Below are positions 1-9,465 of a DNA stretch of 50,741 nt, piece after piece (within the stretch, counting starts at the first letter, position 1; each line of letters opens with the position of its first letter). The position numbers were made by a program, and so were the translations under genes. Source of the stretch: Streptomyces morookaense. GTDB taxonomy: Bacteria > Actinomycetota > Actinomycetes > Streptomycetales > Streptomycetaceae. The notes under the pieces are model-generated. The model was not told the DNA's origin. It was given only the letters and a program-made list of their open reading frames with translations, and ran no database searches. Location of the stretch: NCBI RefSeq assembly GCF_013030945.1, contig NZ_JABBXF010000077.1:1-50741 (forward strand). The letters run 5' to 3'.

Positions 1-3000
1 GCCGGGTGACCAGCCACACCTGCGGGCGCACCCCGTCGGGCAGTCCGGCGCAGGCCTCGGCCAGGGCCCGCAGGGCGGCCGCGCAAGCGGTCGTGCGGGC
101 GACGACGCTCTCCGTACCGTCCGGCTCGGCGAGCAGGAAGGCGATGCCCAGTTCCCCTGCCTCCGTGGGCAGTTGCGCGATCCAGTTGGAAGGGTCGTCC
201 GTTGCCGTGACCGTCCCGGTGCCGCCCAGCAGGTCGGAGACTGCTCGGCCCGTCGGCACCTCGGCGGGACCCTCCACGGCGACGACCCACGCCATGCCGG
301 CAACCGGCTCCGGCAGGGCGGGCTCGCACACCGGCGGCCGGTCGGCGGCGGCGAGGAGGACGGACCGCTCCTCGGTGCCCGTGCGCACAGCATCGGTGAA
401 GCCGCACTCCCCCAGCAGCCGCATCCACCGGTCCCAGGGCAGCAGCCGGTGCTGCGGGCGCAGTGCACGGTCGCTGCGCTGCCAGAAGGCGTCGGTGCTG
501 CCGTCCAACAGGCCGAGCCGCTGCACGTGGTGCGGTTCCGTGGCGAGCAGCAGGCCGCCGGGGGCGAGCACGGTGCGGAGGCGGCGCAGGGCCGCGGTCA
601 GGTCGGTTGCGGTGTGCAGGGCGTCGTCGGCGACGACCAGGTCGAACTCTCCGCCGTGGAAGCCCTGGTCGACGGGATCGGCATCCAGGTCGAGAACGCG
701 GTGGTGGACGAAATCGTAGGCGGCGAAGCGCTGTTCGGCACGGCTCGAACCGCTGAGGCCCGAACCACTGGTGGTGCAGACATAACGGGTGCGGTCCGCG
801 GGCAACAGGGGCAGCAGAGTCGCGGTGAGGGCGTGCGTTCCGGCACTCACCTCCAGGACGCGCAGGGGACGGTCCCCGGGCCAGTGCCGGACGATCTCGC
901 CCACCAGGGCCCGGGCGACGCCGTGGGTGAAGCGGTGGGCGGGGGCGGTGGCCCGGAGTTGTTCGTACGCGGTGCCGTCGAGCGGTTCGTCGGTGCCGCG
1001 GAGCGCCTCGGGGAGCCGGCGCAGCTGCCGGTTGAGGAGGACGGTCTCGGAGTGGAAGGCCGGATGGTCCTCTACCAGGCTGCGCAGCAGGGCCGTGTGC
1101 CGTGGTGCGGTGTCCGTCAGCCGCCAGTAGCCGTCGCGGGCGGGTTCGGCGAGGCCGTGCCGGGCGAGGAGGGGGAGCATCAGCCGGACCAGCCGCCGGT
1201 GCTGCGGCCGGAGCCCGCGGGTCACGAGGTCGGGGAGGCGGAACGGCGCGCCGGGGCCGGCGACGGCGAGCAGCCCGTCCAGGGCTGCGCGCCAGCAGTG
1301 AGCACCGGTCTCCTCGACGGCGGTCGTGAACTTGGCGTACCCGGTGGCGTCCAGGGCCGCCCGCAAGGCGGCGGCCCGGTCCGCGACGGCCGCCATCAGG
1401 CCCGGCGGCGGGGGCAGCGGGGAGGGGGCGGCCGGGACCGCGGGGAGGGGGGCGGCGCGCAGGACCGTGTGCCGGACCGCCGGCGGGACGTGATCGGTGG
1501 TGAAGGTGCGCCGGGTGCGGCAGCCCTCGATCTCGACCGTGACGGTGCCGTCCGTGTCGGCGTAGGTGACGTCCCAGCAGAACTCGGTCCCGGTGCGGCT
1601 GCGCCGGCGCAGATGCACGATGCCGGCGGGTGAGGGGGTGCGCCAGACCCGTACGGCGCCGAACGCCGACGGCAGGTGGAACTGCCCACCGCCCGACTGC
1701 TGTTCGTCGAGGGCGACGGCGGCCTGGAGCGGGCCGTCCAGTACCACGGGGTGCACCGTGTACGGGTCGCCCGGCTCCTCGTAGGCGTAGGAGGCCAGCA
1801 ACTCGTCCGTCCCGACGTGCAGTTCGCGCAGCAGCCGGAACGCCGGCCCGACGTCGAGGCCGTCGCGGTGGCAGGTCCGGTAGTGGTCGGGTCCGTCGAC
1901 GGTGCGGGGGCAGCGGGCACGGATCGCGCCGGGGTCGAGCGGCGCGGGTGCCGTCCCGGTCAGAGTACGGACCTGGGCGCGGACGACGGTGTGGCAGGCG
2001 GTGCCGCGGCCGTCGCTGCTGCTGAGGGTCAGTGTGCCGTCCTCGGGGGTGACGGCGGTCTGGAGCGTGACGCCGCCGGGGTCGGGCCAGCCGACCTGCA
2101 GCGGTCCGGTGATCTCCAGATGGCGTACCTCGACCGGCCGGTCCAGTGCCCGGCGTCCGGCGGACAGGGCCATCTCGACGTACGCGGCGGCGGGCATGAG
2201 CACGGCCCCGGCGATCCTGTGGTCACCGAGCCAGGGCACCAGTTGGGGCTCGACGGCACCTTGCCACAACGGGTGCGGCGCCGGGAGGCGTTCGCCCAGC
2301 AGCGGGTGCTCCAGGAGCCCGGTCCCGCTGGTGTGGAGGACGAAGTCCTGCGGTGTGCCGTGCCAGTACCGCTCGCGCTGCCAGGGATAGCCGGGCAGGT
2401 CCGCCACTCGGCCGGGGCGGGGGAAGTGCATGCGCCAGTCCACGGCGGCGCCCGCCGCGACGAGGGAGGCGACGGCGGCGGCCGTCTCGCGCGGGCCGTC
2501 GCCCTCGCGGTGCAGGGTGGGGATGCAGAGGGCGTCCGTGCGCCGCAGGCAGGGGCGCAGCACCGGGTGGGGGCCGATCTCGACGACGATGTCGGCCGCG
2601 TCGGCCAGGACGTGGGACATGGCGTCGGCGAAGCGGACGGGGCCGCGGACGTTGTGCCACCAGTAGCGGGCCGTCAGCTCCTCTCCGGGCAACGGGGTGC
2701 CGGTGACGGTGGAGACGAAGGGGATCCGGGCGGCGGCGGGGGCGAGTCCGGTCAGGGCCGTGCACAGCCGGACGGCGATGGGGTCCATGGCGCGGCTGTG
2801 GAAGGCGTAGTCGAGGCCGAGGTCGCGGAAGAAGATTCCGCGGGCCTTGAGTTGGATGCCGAGGGCGGCCAGCGCGTCGTGGCCGCCTGCCACGGTGACG
2901 TCCCTGTCGCTGTTGACCCCTGCGATCTCCAGGGCGGTTCCGTAGCGGGCCAGCACCTGCCGGGCCTCCGGTTCGGGCAGTCCGACGGCGGCCATCCGCC

Positions 3001-4963
3001 CGGTGCCCACGGTGGTGCCCTGGGCGCGGCTGCGTTCGGCCACCAGCTGTGCGGCCTGGTCCAGAGTCAGTGCCCCGGCGACGAGGGCGGCGGCGGCCTC
3101 TCCGACGCCGTGTCCGACGACGGCCGCCGGGCGCAGCCCGTTGGCGGCCAGCACCGCGACGAGGCCCATCTGCACGGCGAACAGGACGGGTTGGGCGACT
3201 TCGGTGCGCTCCCAGCGGGGTGCGACGGGGTGGGTCAGCTCCTTGGCCACCGACCAGCCCAGGTGCGGGGCGAGGGCGCTGTCGGCCTCCTCGACGGCCG
3301 CGGCGAAGACGGGGTCGGCGTGCATCAGGTCGGCGGCCATGCCGGGCCATTGGGAGCCGTTGCCGGAGAAGACGTAGGCCACCGTGTCCCGTCCGGCCTT
3401 GCGGACGCCGACCGTGTCGGAGGGGGCGTCCGTGAAGAGCCGGTCCAGCCGGTCCGCGGCCTGCTGCGGGCCGCTGGCGAGGACGGCGGCGCGGTAGGGG
3501 TGGGCGCTGCGGCGCAGGGTGGTGGTGTGGGCGAGGTCGTAGAACTCCGCGTCCGTCGTGCGGCGCAGCCGTACGGCGACCCGTGAGGCCAGTTGCTGCA
3601 GCGCCTCGGGCGACCGGGCGGAGACCACCACCGGTACGGTGCCCGGGCCGTGTTCCTGCTGGACGGGCAGGCGCGGGGGTGCGGTCAGGACGACGTGGGC
3701 GTTGGCCCCGCCGAAGCCGAAGGAGTTGACGCCCACGGCCGCCCGCGCCCGGCGCGGCAGTCCCACGGGGGCGACGGTGGGCGCCAGGCCGAGGCCGGCG
3801 AAGTCGATGTCCGGGTTGAGCGGCCGGGCGTGCAGCGTGGCGGGGGCCAGGCCGTGCCGCAGTACCAGCATCGCCTTGAGCAGGCCGGCCATGCCGGAGG
3901 CCGGTTCCAGGTGGCCGAGGTTCGATGTGACGGAGCCGACGGGCAGCGGGCCGGTCGTGCGGCGCTGTCCCAGCGCCCGGCCGATCGCGCCGGCTTCCGC
4001 CGGGTCGCCGACGGTGGTGCCGATGCCGTGCGCCTCGAAGTAGACCAGGTCGTCGGGTGCCACCCCCGCCTGCCGGTAGACGGAGCGCAGCAGTGCCTCC
4101 TGGCTCTCGCTGCTGGGCAGGGCCATGCCCCGGGTGCGGCCGTCGCAGTTGGTGCCGGTGCCGGCGATCACCGCGTGGATGCGGTCACCGTCGGCCAGGG
4201 CGTCGGCGAGCCGTTTGAGGACGACCACTCCCCCGCCCTCGGCCCGGACGAACCCGTCGGCCTCGGCGGAGAAGGCCGCGCACCGGCCGCGCCGCGAGAG
4301 CATCCCCGCGTGCGAGAAGCCCGTGAACGAGAAGGGGCTGACGAGCACGTTGACCCCGCCGACGAGAGCGGTGCAGCTGGTGCCGTCCATCAGGGTGCGG
4401 CAGGCGCGGTCGAGGGCGACCAGCGCGGAGGAGCAGGCGGTGTCGACGGACATGCTCGGGCCGCGCAGGTCGAAGCAGTACGAGAGGCGGTTGGCGGCGA
4501 TGGAGAGGGAGGCGCCCGTCATGGTGTACGGGCTGGTGTGGTTGCCCAGCGCGGCCTGGAAGCGGCCGTAGTCCGGGTCGGAGACCCCGACGAAGACGCA
4601 GGTGTCCGAGCCGGCCAGCGACTCGGCGGGGATTCCGGCGTCGTCCAGGGCCTCGACGGCCATTTCGAGGAGCAGGCGCTGCTGGGGGTCCATGTGCACG
4701 GCTTCCTCCGGGGCGATGCCGAAGTAGGCGGCGTCGAAGCCGGCCACGTCGTCGAGGAAGCCGCCGGCCGCGGTGTGGCTCCGGCCCGGGCGGACGGCGC
4801 CGGGGTCGACGAAGCGGGCCTTGTCGAACCGGTCCGGCGGTACCTCGCCGACCATGTCCCGGCCTTCGCGCAGGGCGGCCCACAGGCCGTCCAGGTCCGT
4901 GATACCGCCGGGGAGCCGGCAGCCGACGCCCACGACGGCAAGCGCCCTGTCGATGCGTTCCAT
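1..4963 (-). CDS. Type I polyketide synthase, KS-AT-DH-MT-KR(start), truncated by window edge
   Basis: Large modular synthase read from ATG at 4963; a GGAG box lies about 9 bases upstream. KS (about residues 1-425) has Cys177 in DTACSSA, His312 in EAHGIGT and His351 in NLGHLEPA, so condensation should work. AT (about 530-840) starts with FSGNGSQW and has the YAFHSRAMDP element, but the nucleophile motif is GHGVGE: Gly619 replaces Ser. DH (about 890-1170) has the full HxxxGxxxxP motif at His915 and DGPLQ at Asp1076. A methyltransferase-like domain (about 1250-1560) has VLEVSAGTHA as a degenerate motif I near 1371 and ADDALHTATDL further on. The last ~80 residues look like the structural half of a KR. 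The KS-AT-DH-MT-KR order is that of iterative, highly reducing-type synthases. The remaining KR and any ER and ACP lie beyond position 1. Family is certain; product is unknown. Confidence 0.93.
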   Translation of the reverse strand, partial: MERIDRALAVVGVGCRLPGGITDLDGLWAALREGRDMVGEVPPDRFDKARFVDPGAVRPGRSHTAAGGFLDDVAGFDAAYFGIAPEEAVHMDPQQRLLLEMAVEALDDAGIPAESLAGSDTCVFVGVSDPDYGRFQAALGNHTSPYTMTGASLSIAANRLSYCFDLRGPSMSVDTACSSALVALDRACRTLMDGTSCTALVGGVNVLVSPFSFTGFSHAGMLSRRGRCAAFSAEADGFVRAEGGGVVVLKRLADALADGDRIHAVIAGTGTNCDGRTRGMALPSSESQEALLRSVYRQAGVAPDDLVYFEAHGIGTTVGDPAEAGAIGRALGQRRTTGPLPVGSVTSNLGHLEPASGMAGLLKAMLVLRHGLAPATLHARPLNPDIDFAGLGLAPTVAPVGLPRRARAAVGVNSFGFGGANAHVVLTAPPRLPVQQEHGPGTVPVVVSARSPEALQQLASRVAVRLRRTTDAEFYDLAHTTTLRRSAHPYRAAVLASGPQQAADRLDRLFTDAPSDTVGVRKAGRDTVAYVFSGNGSQWPGMAADLMHADPVFAAAVEEADSALAPHLGWSVAKELTHPVAPRWERTEVAQPVLFAVQMGLVAVLAANGLRPAAVVGHGVGEAAAALVAGALTLDQAAQLVAERSRAQGTTVGTGRMAAVGLPEPEARQVLARYGTALEIAGVNSDRDVTVAGGHDALAALGIQLKARGIFFRDLGLDYAFHSRAMDPIAVRLCTALTGLAPAAARIPFVSTVTGTPLPGEELTARYWWHNVRGPVRFADAMSHVLADAADIVVEIGPHPVLRPCLRRTDALCIPTLHREGDGPRETAAAVASLVAAGAAVDWRMHFPRPGRVADLPGYPWQRERYWHGTPQDFVLHTSGTGLLEHPLLGERLPAPHPLWQGAVEPQLVPWLGDHRIAGAVLMPAAAYVEMALSAGRRALDRPVEVRHLEITGPLQVGWPDPGGVTLQTAVTPEDGTLTLSSSDGRGTACHTVVRAQVRTLTGTAPAPLDPGAIRARCPRTVDGPDHYRTCHRDGLDVGPAFRLLRELHVGTDELLASYAYEEPGDPYTVHPVVLDGPLQAAVALDEQQSGGGQFHLPSAFGAVRVWRTPSPAGIVHLRRRSRTGTEFCWDVTYADTDGTVTVEIEGCRTRRTFTTDHVPPAVRHTVLRAAPLPAVPAAPSPLPPPPGLMAAVADRAAALRAALDATGYAKFTTAVEETGAHCWRAALDGLLAVAGPGAPFRLPDLVTRGLRPQHRRLVRLMLPLLARHGLAEPARDGYWRLTDTAPRHTALLRSLVEDHPAFHSETVLLNRQLRRLPEALRGTDEPLDGTAYEQLRATAPAHRFTHGVARALVGEIVRHWPGDRPLRVLEVSAGTHALTATLLPLLPADRTRYVCTTSGSGLSGSSRAEQRFAAYDFVHHRVLDLDADPVDQGFHGGEFDLVVADDALHTATDLTAALRRLRTVLAPGGLLLATEPHHVQRLGLLDGSTDAFWQRSDRALRPQHRLLPWDRWMRLLGECGFTDAVRTGTEERSVLLAAADRPPVCEPALPEPVAGMAWVVAVEGPAEVPTGRAVSDLLGGTGTVTATDDPSNWIAQLPTEAGELGIAFLLAEPDGTESVVARTTACAAALRALAEACAGLPDGVRPQVWLVTR

Positions 4964-5009
4964 GGTGGCTCCGTCTCCTGTCGTGCGTGCCCGGCCGGAC
5001 TCCCGGAGG

Positions 5010-5456
5010 TCAGAAGTCCCGGGCGAGGTCGGGGAGTTGCTGCAAGCGGGCGGGGGCGGCGCGGCGCAGCGAGTGGGGTGGACAGACGGCTGCCGTGCCG
5101 AAGCGCGGGCTCCAGCCGGGCGGGCCGCACACCCCGGCGCCGAGCGGGAGCGCTCCGCGGACCGGCGCCTGTCGGCGGATGCCGCCCGGGGCAGGGCAGT
5201 TGCCGCCTGACCTGAGATGCCCTCTGCCGGGTTCGTCGAGGGGCACCGCCGGCCCGCTCAGGTCGAAGTCGGCTTCGGCGACGGGCCGGCCCGCGTCCGC
5301 GGCTTCCTCGGTCCGTTCCCGGAAAACGTGGTGGCGCAGGCGTCGGGCGTCCCGCAGCACGTCCTGTTCGCCGCGGGCGAGGGAAAGGGTGTGGCAAGGG
5401 AATTGCCGGCCGGGGGGATCGGAGATGCCGGAGGCCTCCGTGGGAATCATGGACAT
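5010..5456 (-). pseudogene. Possible GNAT/hemolysin-like acyltransferase remnant
   Basis: An open frame just upstream of the polyketide synthase contains a stretch reading LSLARGEQDVLRDARRLRHH then VFRER. This resembles the N-terminal 60 residues of the autoinducer-synthase/hemolysin branch of GNAT acyltransferases (pattern LRxxVF). After about residue 75 the similarity stops and the rest looks non-coding, although the frame stays open to 5010. The usual core after the D-x-FD motif is absent. The best reading is a 3'-truncated remnant, or a small unrelated protein; the start used is the MSM pair near 5456. Weakly supported. Confidence 0.25.
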
Positions 5457-5565
5457 TCCGTTCGTGTGTCGCGACGCAATCGTGCCACTCGAACAGTCAA
5501 TTGCGTTGCGCGTCACGCTACGGATCAGGGATGGGGTTGTCCACGGACACGCCCGCAGGCCGAAT

Positions 5566-5880
5566 TCAGCGGCCTTGCAATGCCCTCGCATTGTCGCCGA
5601 ACGTCCACCCCTGTGAACCGTCCCAGTTGGCGGACCAGGTCATCAGCCCTTTCAGTGCGCCTGAGTAGGTGTTCCATGCCTTTGCCACGGTTTCCGGGGG
5701 CATGTATCCGCCGCCGGCTCCCGGTTGGGCGGGAAGTCCGGGGACCTGCCGGTCGTAGGGGACGCGGATGGTGGTGCCCTGGACGACCAGTCCGGCGTTC
5801 AGGCAGTCCGTCTGCGCGGTGAAGCCCGCGACCGTTCCGGCTTCGTAGGAGTCGCCCGAGCATCCGTACATGCTGCCGTT
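5566..5880 (-). pseudogene. GH18 chitinase, C-terminal fragment
   Basis: The reverse strand encodes the C-terminal third of a secreted Streptomyces-type GH18 chitinase. It begins NGSMYGCSGDSY, runs through TTIRVPYDRQVPGLPAQ, and ends ALKGLMTWSANWDGSQGWTF with a normal stop at 5566. The catalytic half is missing here; the matching upstream piece lies 4 kb away at 9889-10215 on the same strand and ends exactly one codon before this fragment starts. The gene is therefore interrupted, not merely truncated. The open frame extends a few codons above 5880 into the inserted DNA, but that part has no chitinase similarity. Confidence 0.8.
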
Positions 5881-5889
5881 GGACGACAA

Positions 5890-6947
5890 CTTGCCGCCGC
5901 TCTTCCCGGCCTTTCCCGGTCTACTCCGACAGTCTCCCGTTTACGCAGGTCAGAGGAGGTTCACCCAGGCTGACCTTCCTTGCCTTTCCCAGGTCTTCCC
6001 GGTCCTTCCGGCCACACCGTGGCCACACCCAGGCCCCACAGGGGAGCCCCCGGAAAGCCATCGCCTCACCTCAGGGACGACGGCACCTGCCAAAGCGACG
6101 GTGCAGGTTGCGGTGGTGAGCATGGGAAGCAACAAAGAATCGGGCACCATTTCATGGTGCAGCGCCCTCTTCACAGACTCGAACGCGGGCCGACAGCCAC
6201 CCTCTTGGATAGCTCCACGCCGTCGCGTCTGCATGAGATGTTCGGGGATCAGCGTCTCCGGGCTCATGGCGCCGCCGCTCAGGCGGCAGCACCTCTCCAG
6301 CTATCGTTTTCGGCCATTGTTTGTCCCAGCCCGAGGAAGGCAGTGGGGCGATTGGGTAGCTTGAGTTCTCAATGGGAGCAACCACCCTATGGGATCGGAT
6401 TCAGAGCGATTAGTCGATCTTTCGGGCGACGCTCGGCGCTTCAGCGTTCCAGGCAGTCGGCAGCACGCGGCCGCCCATGGTCTCGTAGCCCGAGGAAAGG
6501 AGCTCCGTAGCGTTGCCCGGGAGCTGGGCCTGGCCCGCAATACCATCCACCACCTCGCCCACGCTCGCGGCCCCGCCGAACTGCCGATCGGGCAGTGGAC
6601 CGCTACGCGCTCGACTTCGGCCTCGATGTCTTCGATCGCCACGTCGCCGGCCTGGCGGCTCCACGAAACCCGGAGGAGCACGTCATCCACGGCCAGTCGT
6701 AATCGCGGATTTGGTGACTCTGTGCGGTTCAGGGCGGGCTCGGGGGTCTGTCCTGCCGCTTTCGGAGTCACCCGTGGGATGCACGGTAGGGGTGGCCTTG
6801 CACAGGCTCAAAGGGCGCTTGTGCGCCGATTGTACGCACTTTTCAGACACGCAAGACGATCTTGCAGGCGTTCGCACTCCTTTTCGACTGTGATGTGCCG
6901 CTGGTAGGTGCAGTGCCTACCGGTGATCACTGGAGGGGGGATCTCTC
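5890..6947. other. Stretch without an intact gene
   Basis: About 1 kb upstream of the nuclease gene. Six-frame reading gives only short, low-quality open frames except for the transposase remnant listed separately. Base composition is lower in GC than the rest of the window. The last 60 bases should hold the promoter of the nuclease gene, but I cannot point to convincing -35 and -10 boxes. Confidence 0.5.
6400..6610 (+). pseudogene. ISL3-family transposase remnant (helix-turn-helix part)
   Basis: A short in-frame stretch reads RQHAAAHGLVARGKELRSVA followed by RELGLARNTIHHLAHA. It is the internal helix-turn-helix of actinobacterial ISL3-type transposases, where a repeated pattern of HxLxAxGxSLRxxARELGLxRxT is typical. 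Sequence on either side no longer matches, and neither the DDE catalytic region nor terminal repeats are visible. It is a decayed fragment of an insertion sequence and the only recognisable mobility gene inside the insertion that splits the chitinase gene. Confidence 0.55.
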
Positions 6948-8798
6948 GTGCGTCCGAGGGCCAAGATCCGAAGTCGGATTATTGCCTTGCTCGCGGCTGC
7001 GGCCACCGCAGGGCTTGTTCCGCTGGTCATGCCGACCGTCGCTCATGCGGCGGTCGAGCAGTCGGTCGAGACCTACTTTGTGCGTGGTAACCCGCCCGCG
7101 CCGACGCTCGCCCAGTTGCGAAGCCGTCTTACAGCTCACCGATCGGCCGGCCTGGCCCAAGAGGATGACCAGGCCCAGGTTCCCTTGGAGACTGTGGGGC
7201 CGGCCGCTTCGTGGGCGCCGAAGACCTCAAGGCCTGCTGTCACGCCACGAGCAGGCGACCCTCAGCAGCCAGCCCTGGCCGCTGGGGTGTCGTATCCGGA
7301 ACCGGCGCGCAGCATGACTTTGAAAGAGTGCCAGGATCACATGGGCCCTAGCGACGTCATGTACATCAAGTCACGCTTCGCGGTCTGCACTTCGCTCCAG
7401 GCGGACCAGGTATGGATTCAGAACGGGACGCCCGTCGGTATGAGCACGCTCACGTTGTTCATACGCGGAACGGTGCCGAAAGAGTCGGACCGCACGATGT
7501 ACTTCGACTACGACATCACCAATTTCCGTAAGGACGGAAAGACTGGGACGGCGGGTCTCACCTACACCATCGAGCCGAAGTTCCCGATGATGTCGCCGGC
7601 GAAGGCGCAGGTGCAGAGTGGTGGCCCACTGCCGCTCACTCTGACCTGGGATGAGCTGTCAACTAGACGGCCCACGGCACACTTTGAGCACACCGCGCGG
7701 GTGGCTCCCGGCCAGGGGACGGGCTCCGGCAAAGCGGACGCGGTCTTCGCCGCCTACCAGCCGGTCCTGACGTCTCATGTTCCTCCTGGCTGGCAGGGAA
7801 ATGGCACGTCGGGCAGTCCGTTCATGATGGCTCCTCGGTGGGATGCGGCAAAGTATCTTCGGAACTCGACCGGGCAGGGAAACCCGGACAACCGCGGCTC
7901 GGCAGCGTTCAGTGTGGTGACGCCCTTGAAGTACAGCAAGGCTGATGGCGCTCCGGAGCGGGGTGTTGCGCTCCATGTCGAGAAGGCGTTCAATGACCCG
8001 AACCACACCCTGCCGCCCACTCCGGAAGGTAAAAAGATCCCGGGCCAGGTCCCTGGCTCGCCGCTGCATCGCCTCCTTACTGAGACCTCTCAGTACGAGC
8101 GGAATCGAATCCTGGCGGTCCAAAACTGCAAGAAATACTGGGGCGACGGCTACGCAGAGGATGGCGCCAAGGAGTGCGACGAATTTCCCATGGCGTCCAC
8201 CTATGAGGGCGCGGCGCAGTCCGAGTACGACCCTCACGCCCCCAAGGGCAACTTCTCGGTCCTACCGGTGCCCGCAACACAGAACCGGGACGCCGGCACC
8301 ATACTCAAGGCCTTTTACATGAGCAATCGCATCATCGAGGGTCTTGATGACGGCTTCACCATCAGCGTCACCGGCGAGGCCGTGGAGCATGGCGGCCTGC
8401 TGATCAACAGCAGCAAGAAGTGCCTGGAGATCGAGAACTCCAGCGAGGACAACGGCGCTCGGGCGCAGCAGTGGGACTGCAACGGACAGCCTGGGGCGGA
8501 CTGGTTGGTGCAGCCCACCGATGACGGCCAGTATGTGAACATCGTGAACGCGAACAGTGGCAAGTGCCTCGAAATCGTCAACTCGCGCACGGACAACGGG
8601 GCTCCTGCACAGCAATACGACTGCGTAGGCATAGCGACACAGAAGTGGCAGATGCAGGGCAACGCGGGCAATCGCATCATCCGTAACGTGAACAGCGGAA
8701 AGGTGCTGGAAGTGGAAAACTCAAGCGCCGAGAACGGTGCACGCGTGCAGCAATGGGACAACGGTGGACAGACTGGCGCGGTGTGGACGCAGGGCTGA
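6948..8798 (+). CDS. Secreted NucA/NucB-type deoxyribonuclease with C-terminal ricin-like lectin domain
   Basis: A 616-residue exported protein. GTG at 6948 is chosen because a strong GGAGGGGGG box precedes it. Residues 1-34 form a Sec signal peptide (basic start, hydrophobic core, cleavage after AHA). The middle third has no family I recognise. Around residues 385-470, a CKKYWGDG...AKECDEFPMASTYEG segment matches the NucA/NucB nuclease domain, where the DEFPxAST motif carries active-site residues. From about residue 482 three beta-trefoil repeats follow (CLEIENSS...AQQWDC, CLEIVNS...AQQYDC, VLEVENSS...VQQWDN), typical of ricin-type lectin modules with QxW motifs. Likely role: extracellular DNA degradation, or an antibacterial effector held on glycans. 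It lies inside the insertion that splits the chitinase gene. Confidence 0.85.
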   Translation: MRPRAKIRSRIIALLAAAATAGLVPLVMPTVAHAAVEQSVETYFVRGNPPAPTLAQLRSRLTAHRSAGLAQEDDQAQVPLETVGPAASWAPKTSRPAVTPRAGDPQQPALAAGVSYPEPARSMTLKECQDHMGPSDVMYIKSRFAVCTSLQADQVWIQNGTPVGMSTLTLFIRGTVPKESDRTMYFDYDITNFRKDGKTGTAGLTYTIEPKFPMMSPAKAQVQSGGPLPLTLTWDELSTRRPTAHFEHTARVAPGQGTGSGKADAVFAAYQPVLTSHVPPGWQGNGTSGSPFMMAPRWDAAKYLRNSTGQGNPDNRGSAAFSVVTPLKYSKADGAPERGVALHVEKAFNDPNHTLPPTPEGKKIPGQVPGSPLHRLLTETSQYERNRILAVQNCKKYWGDGYAEDGAKECDEFPMASTYEGAAQSEYDPHAPKGNFSVLPVPATQNRDAGTILKAFYMSNRIIEGLDDGFTISVTGEAVEHGGLLINSSKKCLEIENSSEDNGARAQQWDCNGQPGADWLVQPTDDGQYVNIVNANSGKCLEIVNSRTDNGAPAQQYDCVGIATQKWQMQGNAGNRIIRNVNSGKVLEVENSSAENGARVQQWDNGGQTGAVWTQG

Positions 8799-8860
8799 TG
8801 GCAAAGCGTTCATGACACTGCTGTTGTTGTGACGGCGCCGGGCGCTGTCGTGTAGAAGAT

Positions 8861-8888
8861 GTGGGTGTCGCTCGTGGGCGGCACCCAC
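8861..8888 (+). terminator. Hairpin downstream of the nuclease gene
   Basis: GTGGGTGTCG at 8861-8870 pairs with CGGCACCCAC at 8879-8888 (one G-U wobble), with an 8-base loop. It sits between the nuclease gene and the next small gene. No U-tract follows, as is usual for actinobacterial terminators. It may end the first transcript or attenuate read-through into the second gene. Confidence 0.45.
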
Positions 8889-8940
8889 ACTTGTCCAATG
8901 GGGTGTTGGGATGGAACTGCGGCCTTGTTGAAGGAGTGCC

Positions 8941-9465
8941 ATGGCCACCTTGCTGAGTGAGCAAGACTTCGATGTTCGTGTGACCTACTGTCAATTCAGC
9001 GTTCAGGAATCACATGACACTCTGATTCCATCCCCATACCCGGATGGTGCTGAATCCGGTACGTTCCTGAAGCCATATCCCATGCGCTTGGACTTCGGTA
9101 GCGCCGGCCATACCCACACGGCCTCCGCCGTGGTTCAGGTCTGGAATGCGGAGCCGGATCCCGACAGTCGACAGAGCTGGGATGAGACGGCCGAAAGCCA
9201 GATTGAGACCGTGAGTGGAGAACTCGGGATCTGGAGTATGGAGCGCGCGGACGAAACGATCAAATTGGGCAGTGCAGGCCGGTGGCGGGTTCGCGTCTCA
9301 TCAGGCAACCGGAACGAGGTGGCACGGGTGACCCGGGAGGTCGGCGTCGCCTACGGAGTCGAGCGGTGGCTGCTGCAGTTCTGGCCGGAAGCGAACCGTG
9401 ACCGTAACTCTGCTGAGGCTGCGGCCAGTCAGCGTCGCAACGACGGCTCCGGTCACACGCCTTGA
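8941..9465 (+). CDS. Hypothetical protein, 174 aa, downstream of secreted nuclease
   Basis: A well-supported start: GAAGGAG lies 4 bases before ATG at 8941. The product is acidic, soluble, has no signal peptide or membrane segment, and is rich in beta-strand-like stretches (FDVRVTYCQFSV, MRLDFGSAGHTHTASAVVQV, RWRVRVSSG). I recognise no domain. It follows the secreted nuclease by 142 bases on the same strand, with a hairpin between them. A cytosolic partner or immunity role is possible from position alone; nothing in the sequence proves it. Confidence 0.65.
   Translation: MATLLSEQDFDVRVTYCQFSVQESHDTLIPSPYPDGAESGTFLKPYPMRLDFGSAGHTHTASAVVQVWNAEPDPDSRQSWDETAESQIETVSGELGIWSMERADETIKLGSAGRWRVRVSSGNRNEVARVTREVGVAYGVERWLLQFWPEANRDRNSAEAAASQRRNDGSGHTP

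Noticed and set aside
173..3586. Long plus-strand frames over the first 3.6 kb
   Set aside because: They lie antisense to the polyketide synthase, whose domains and active sites are clear on the minus strand.
6301..6771. Minus-strand frame with a VDDVLLRVSWSRQ stretch
   Set aside because: It looks protein-like for about 40 residues, but it is antisense to the transposase remnant, lacks a start signal and has no family match I can name.
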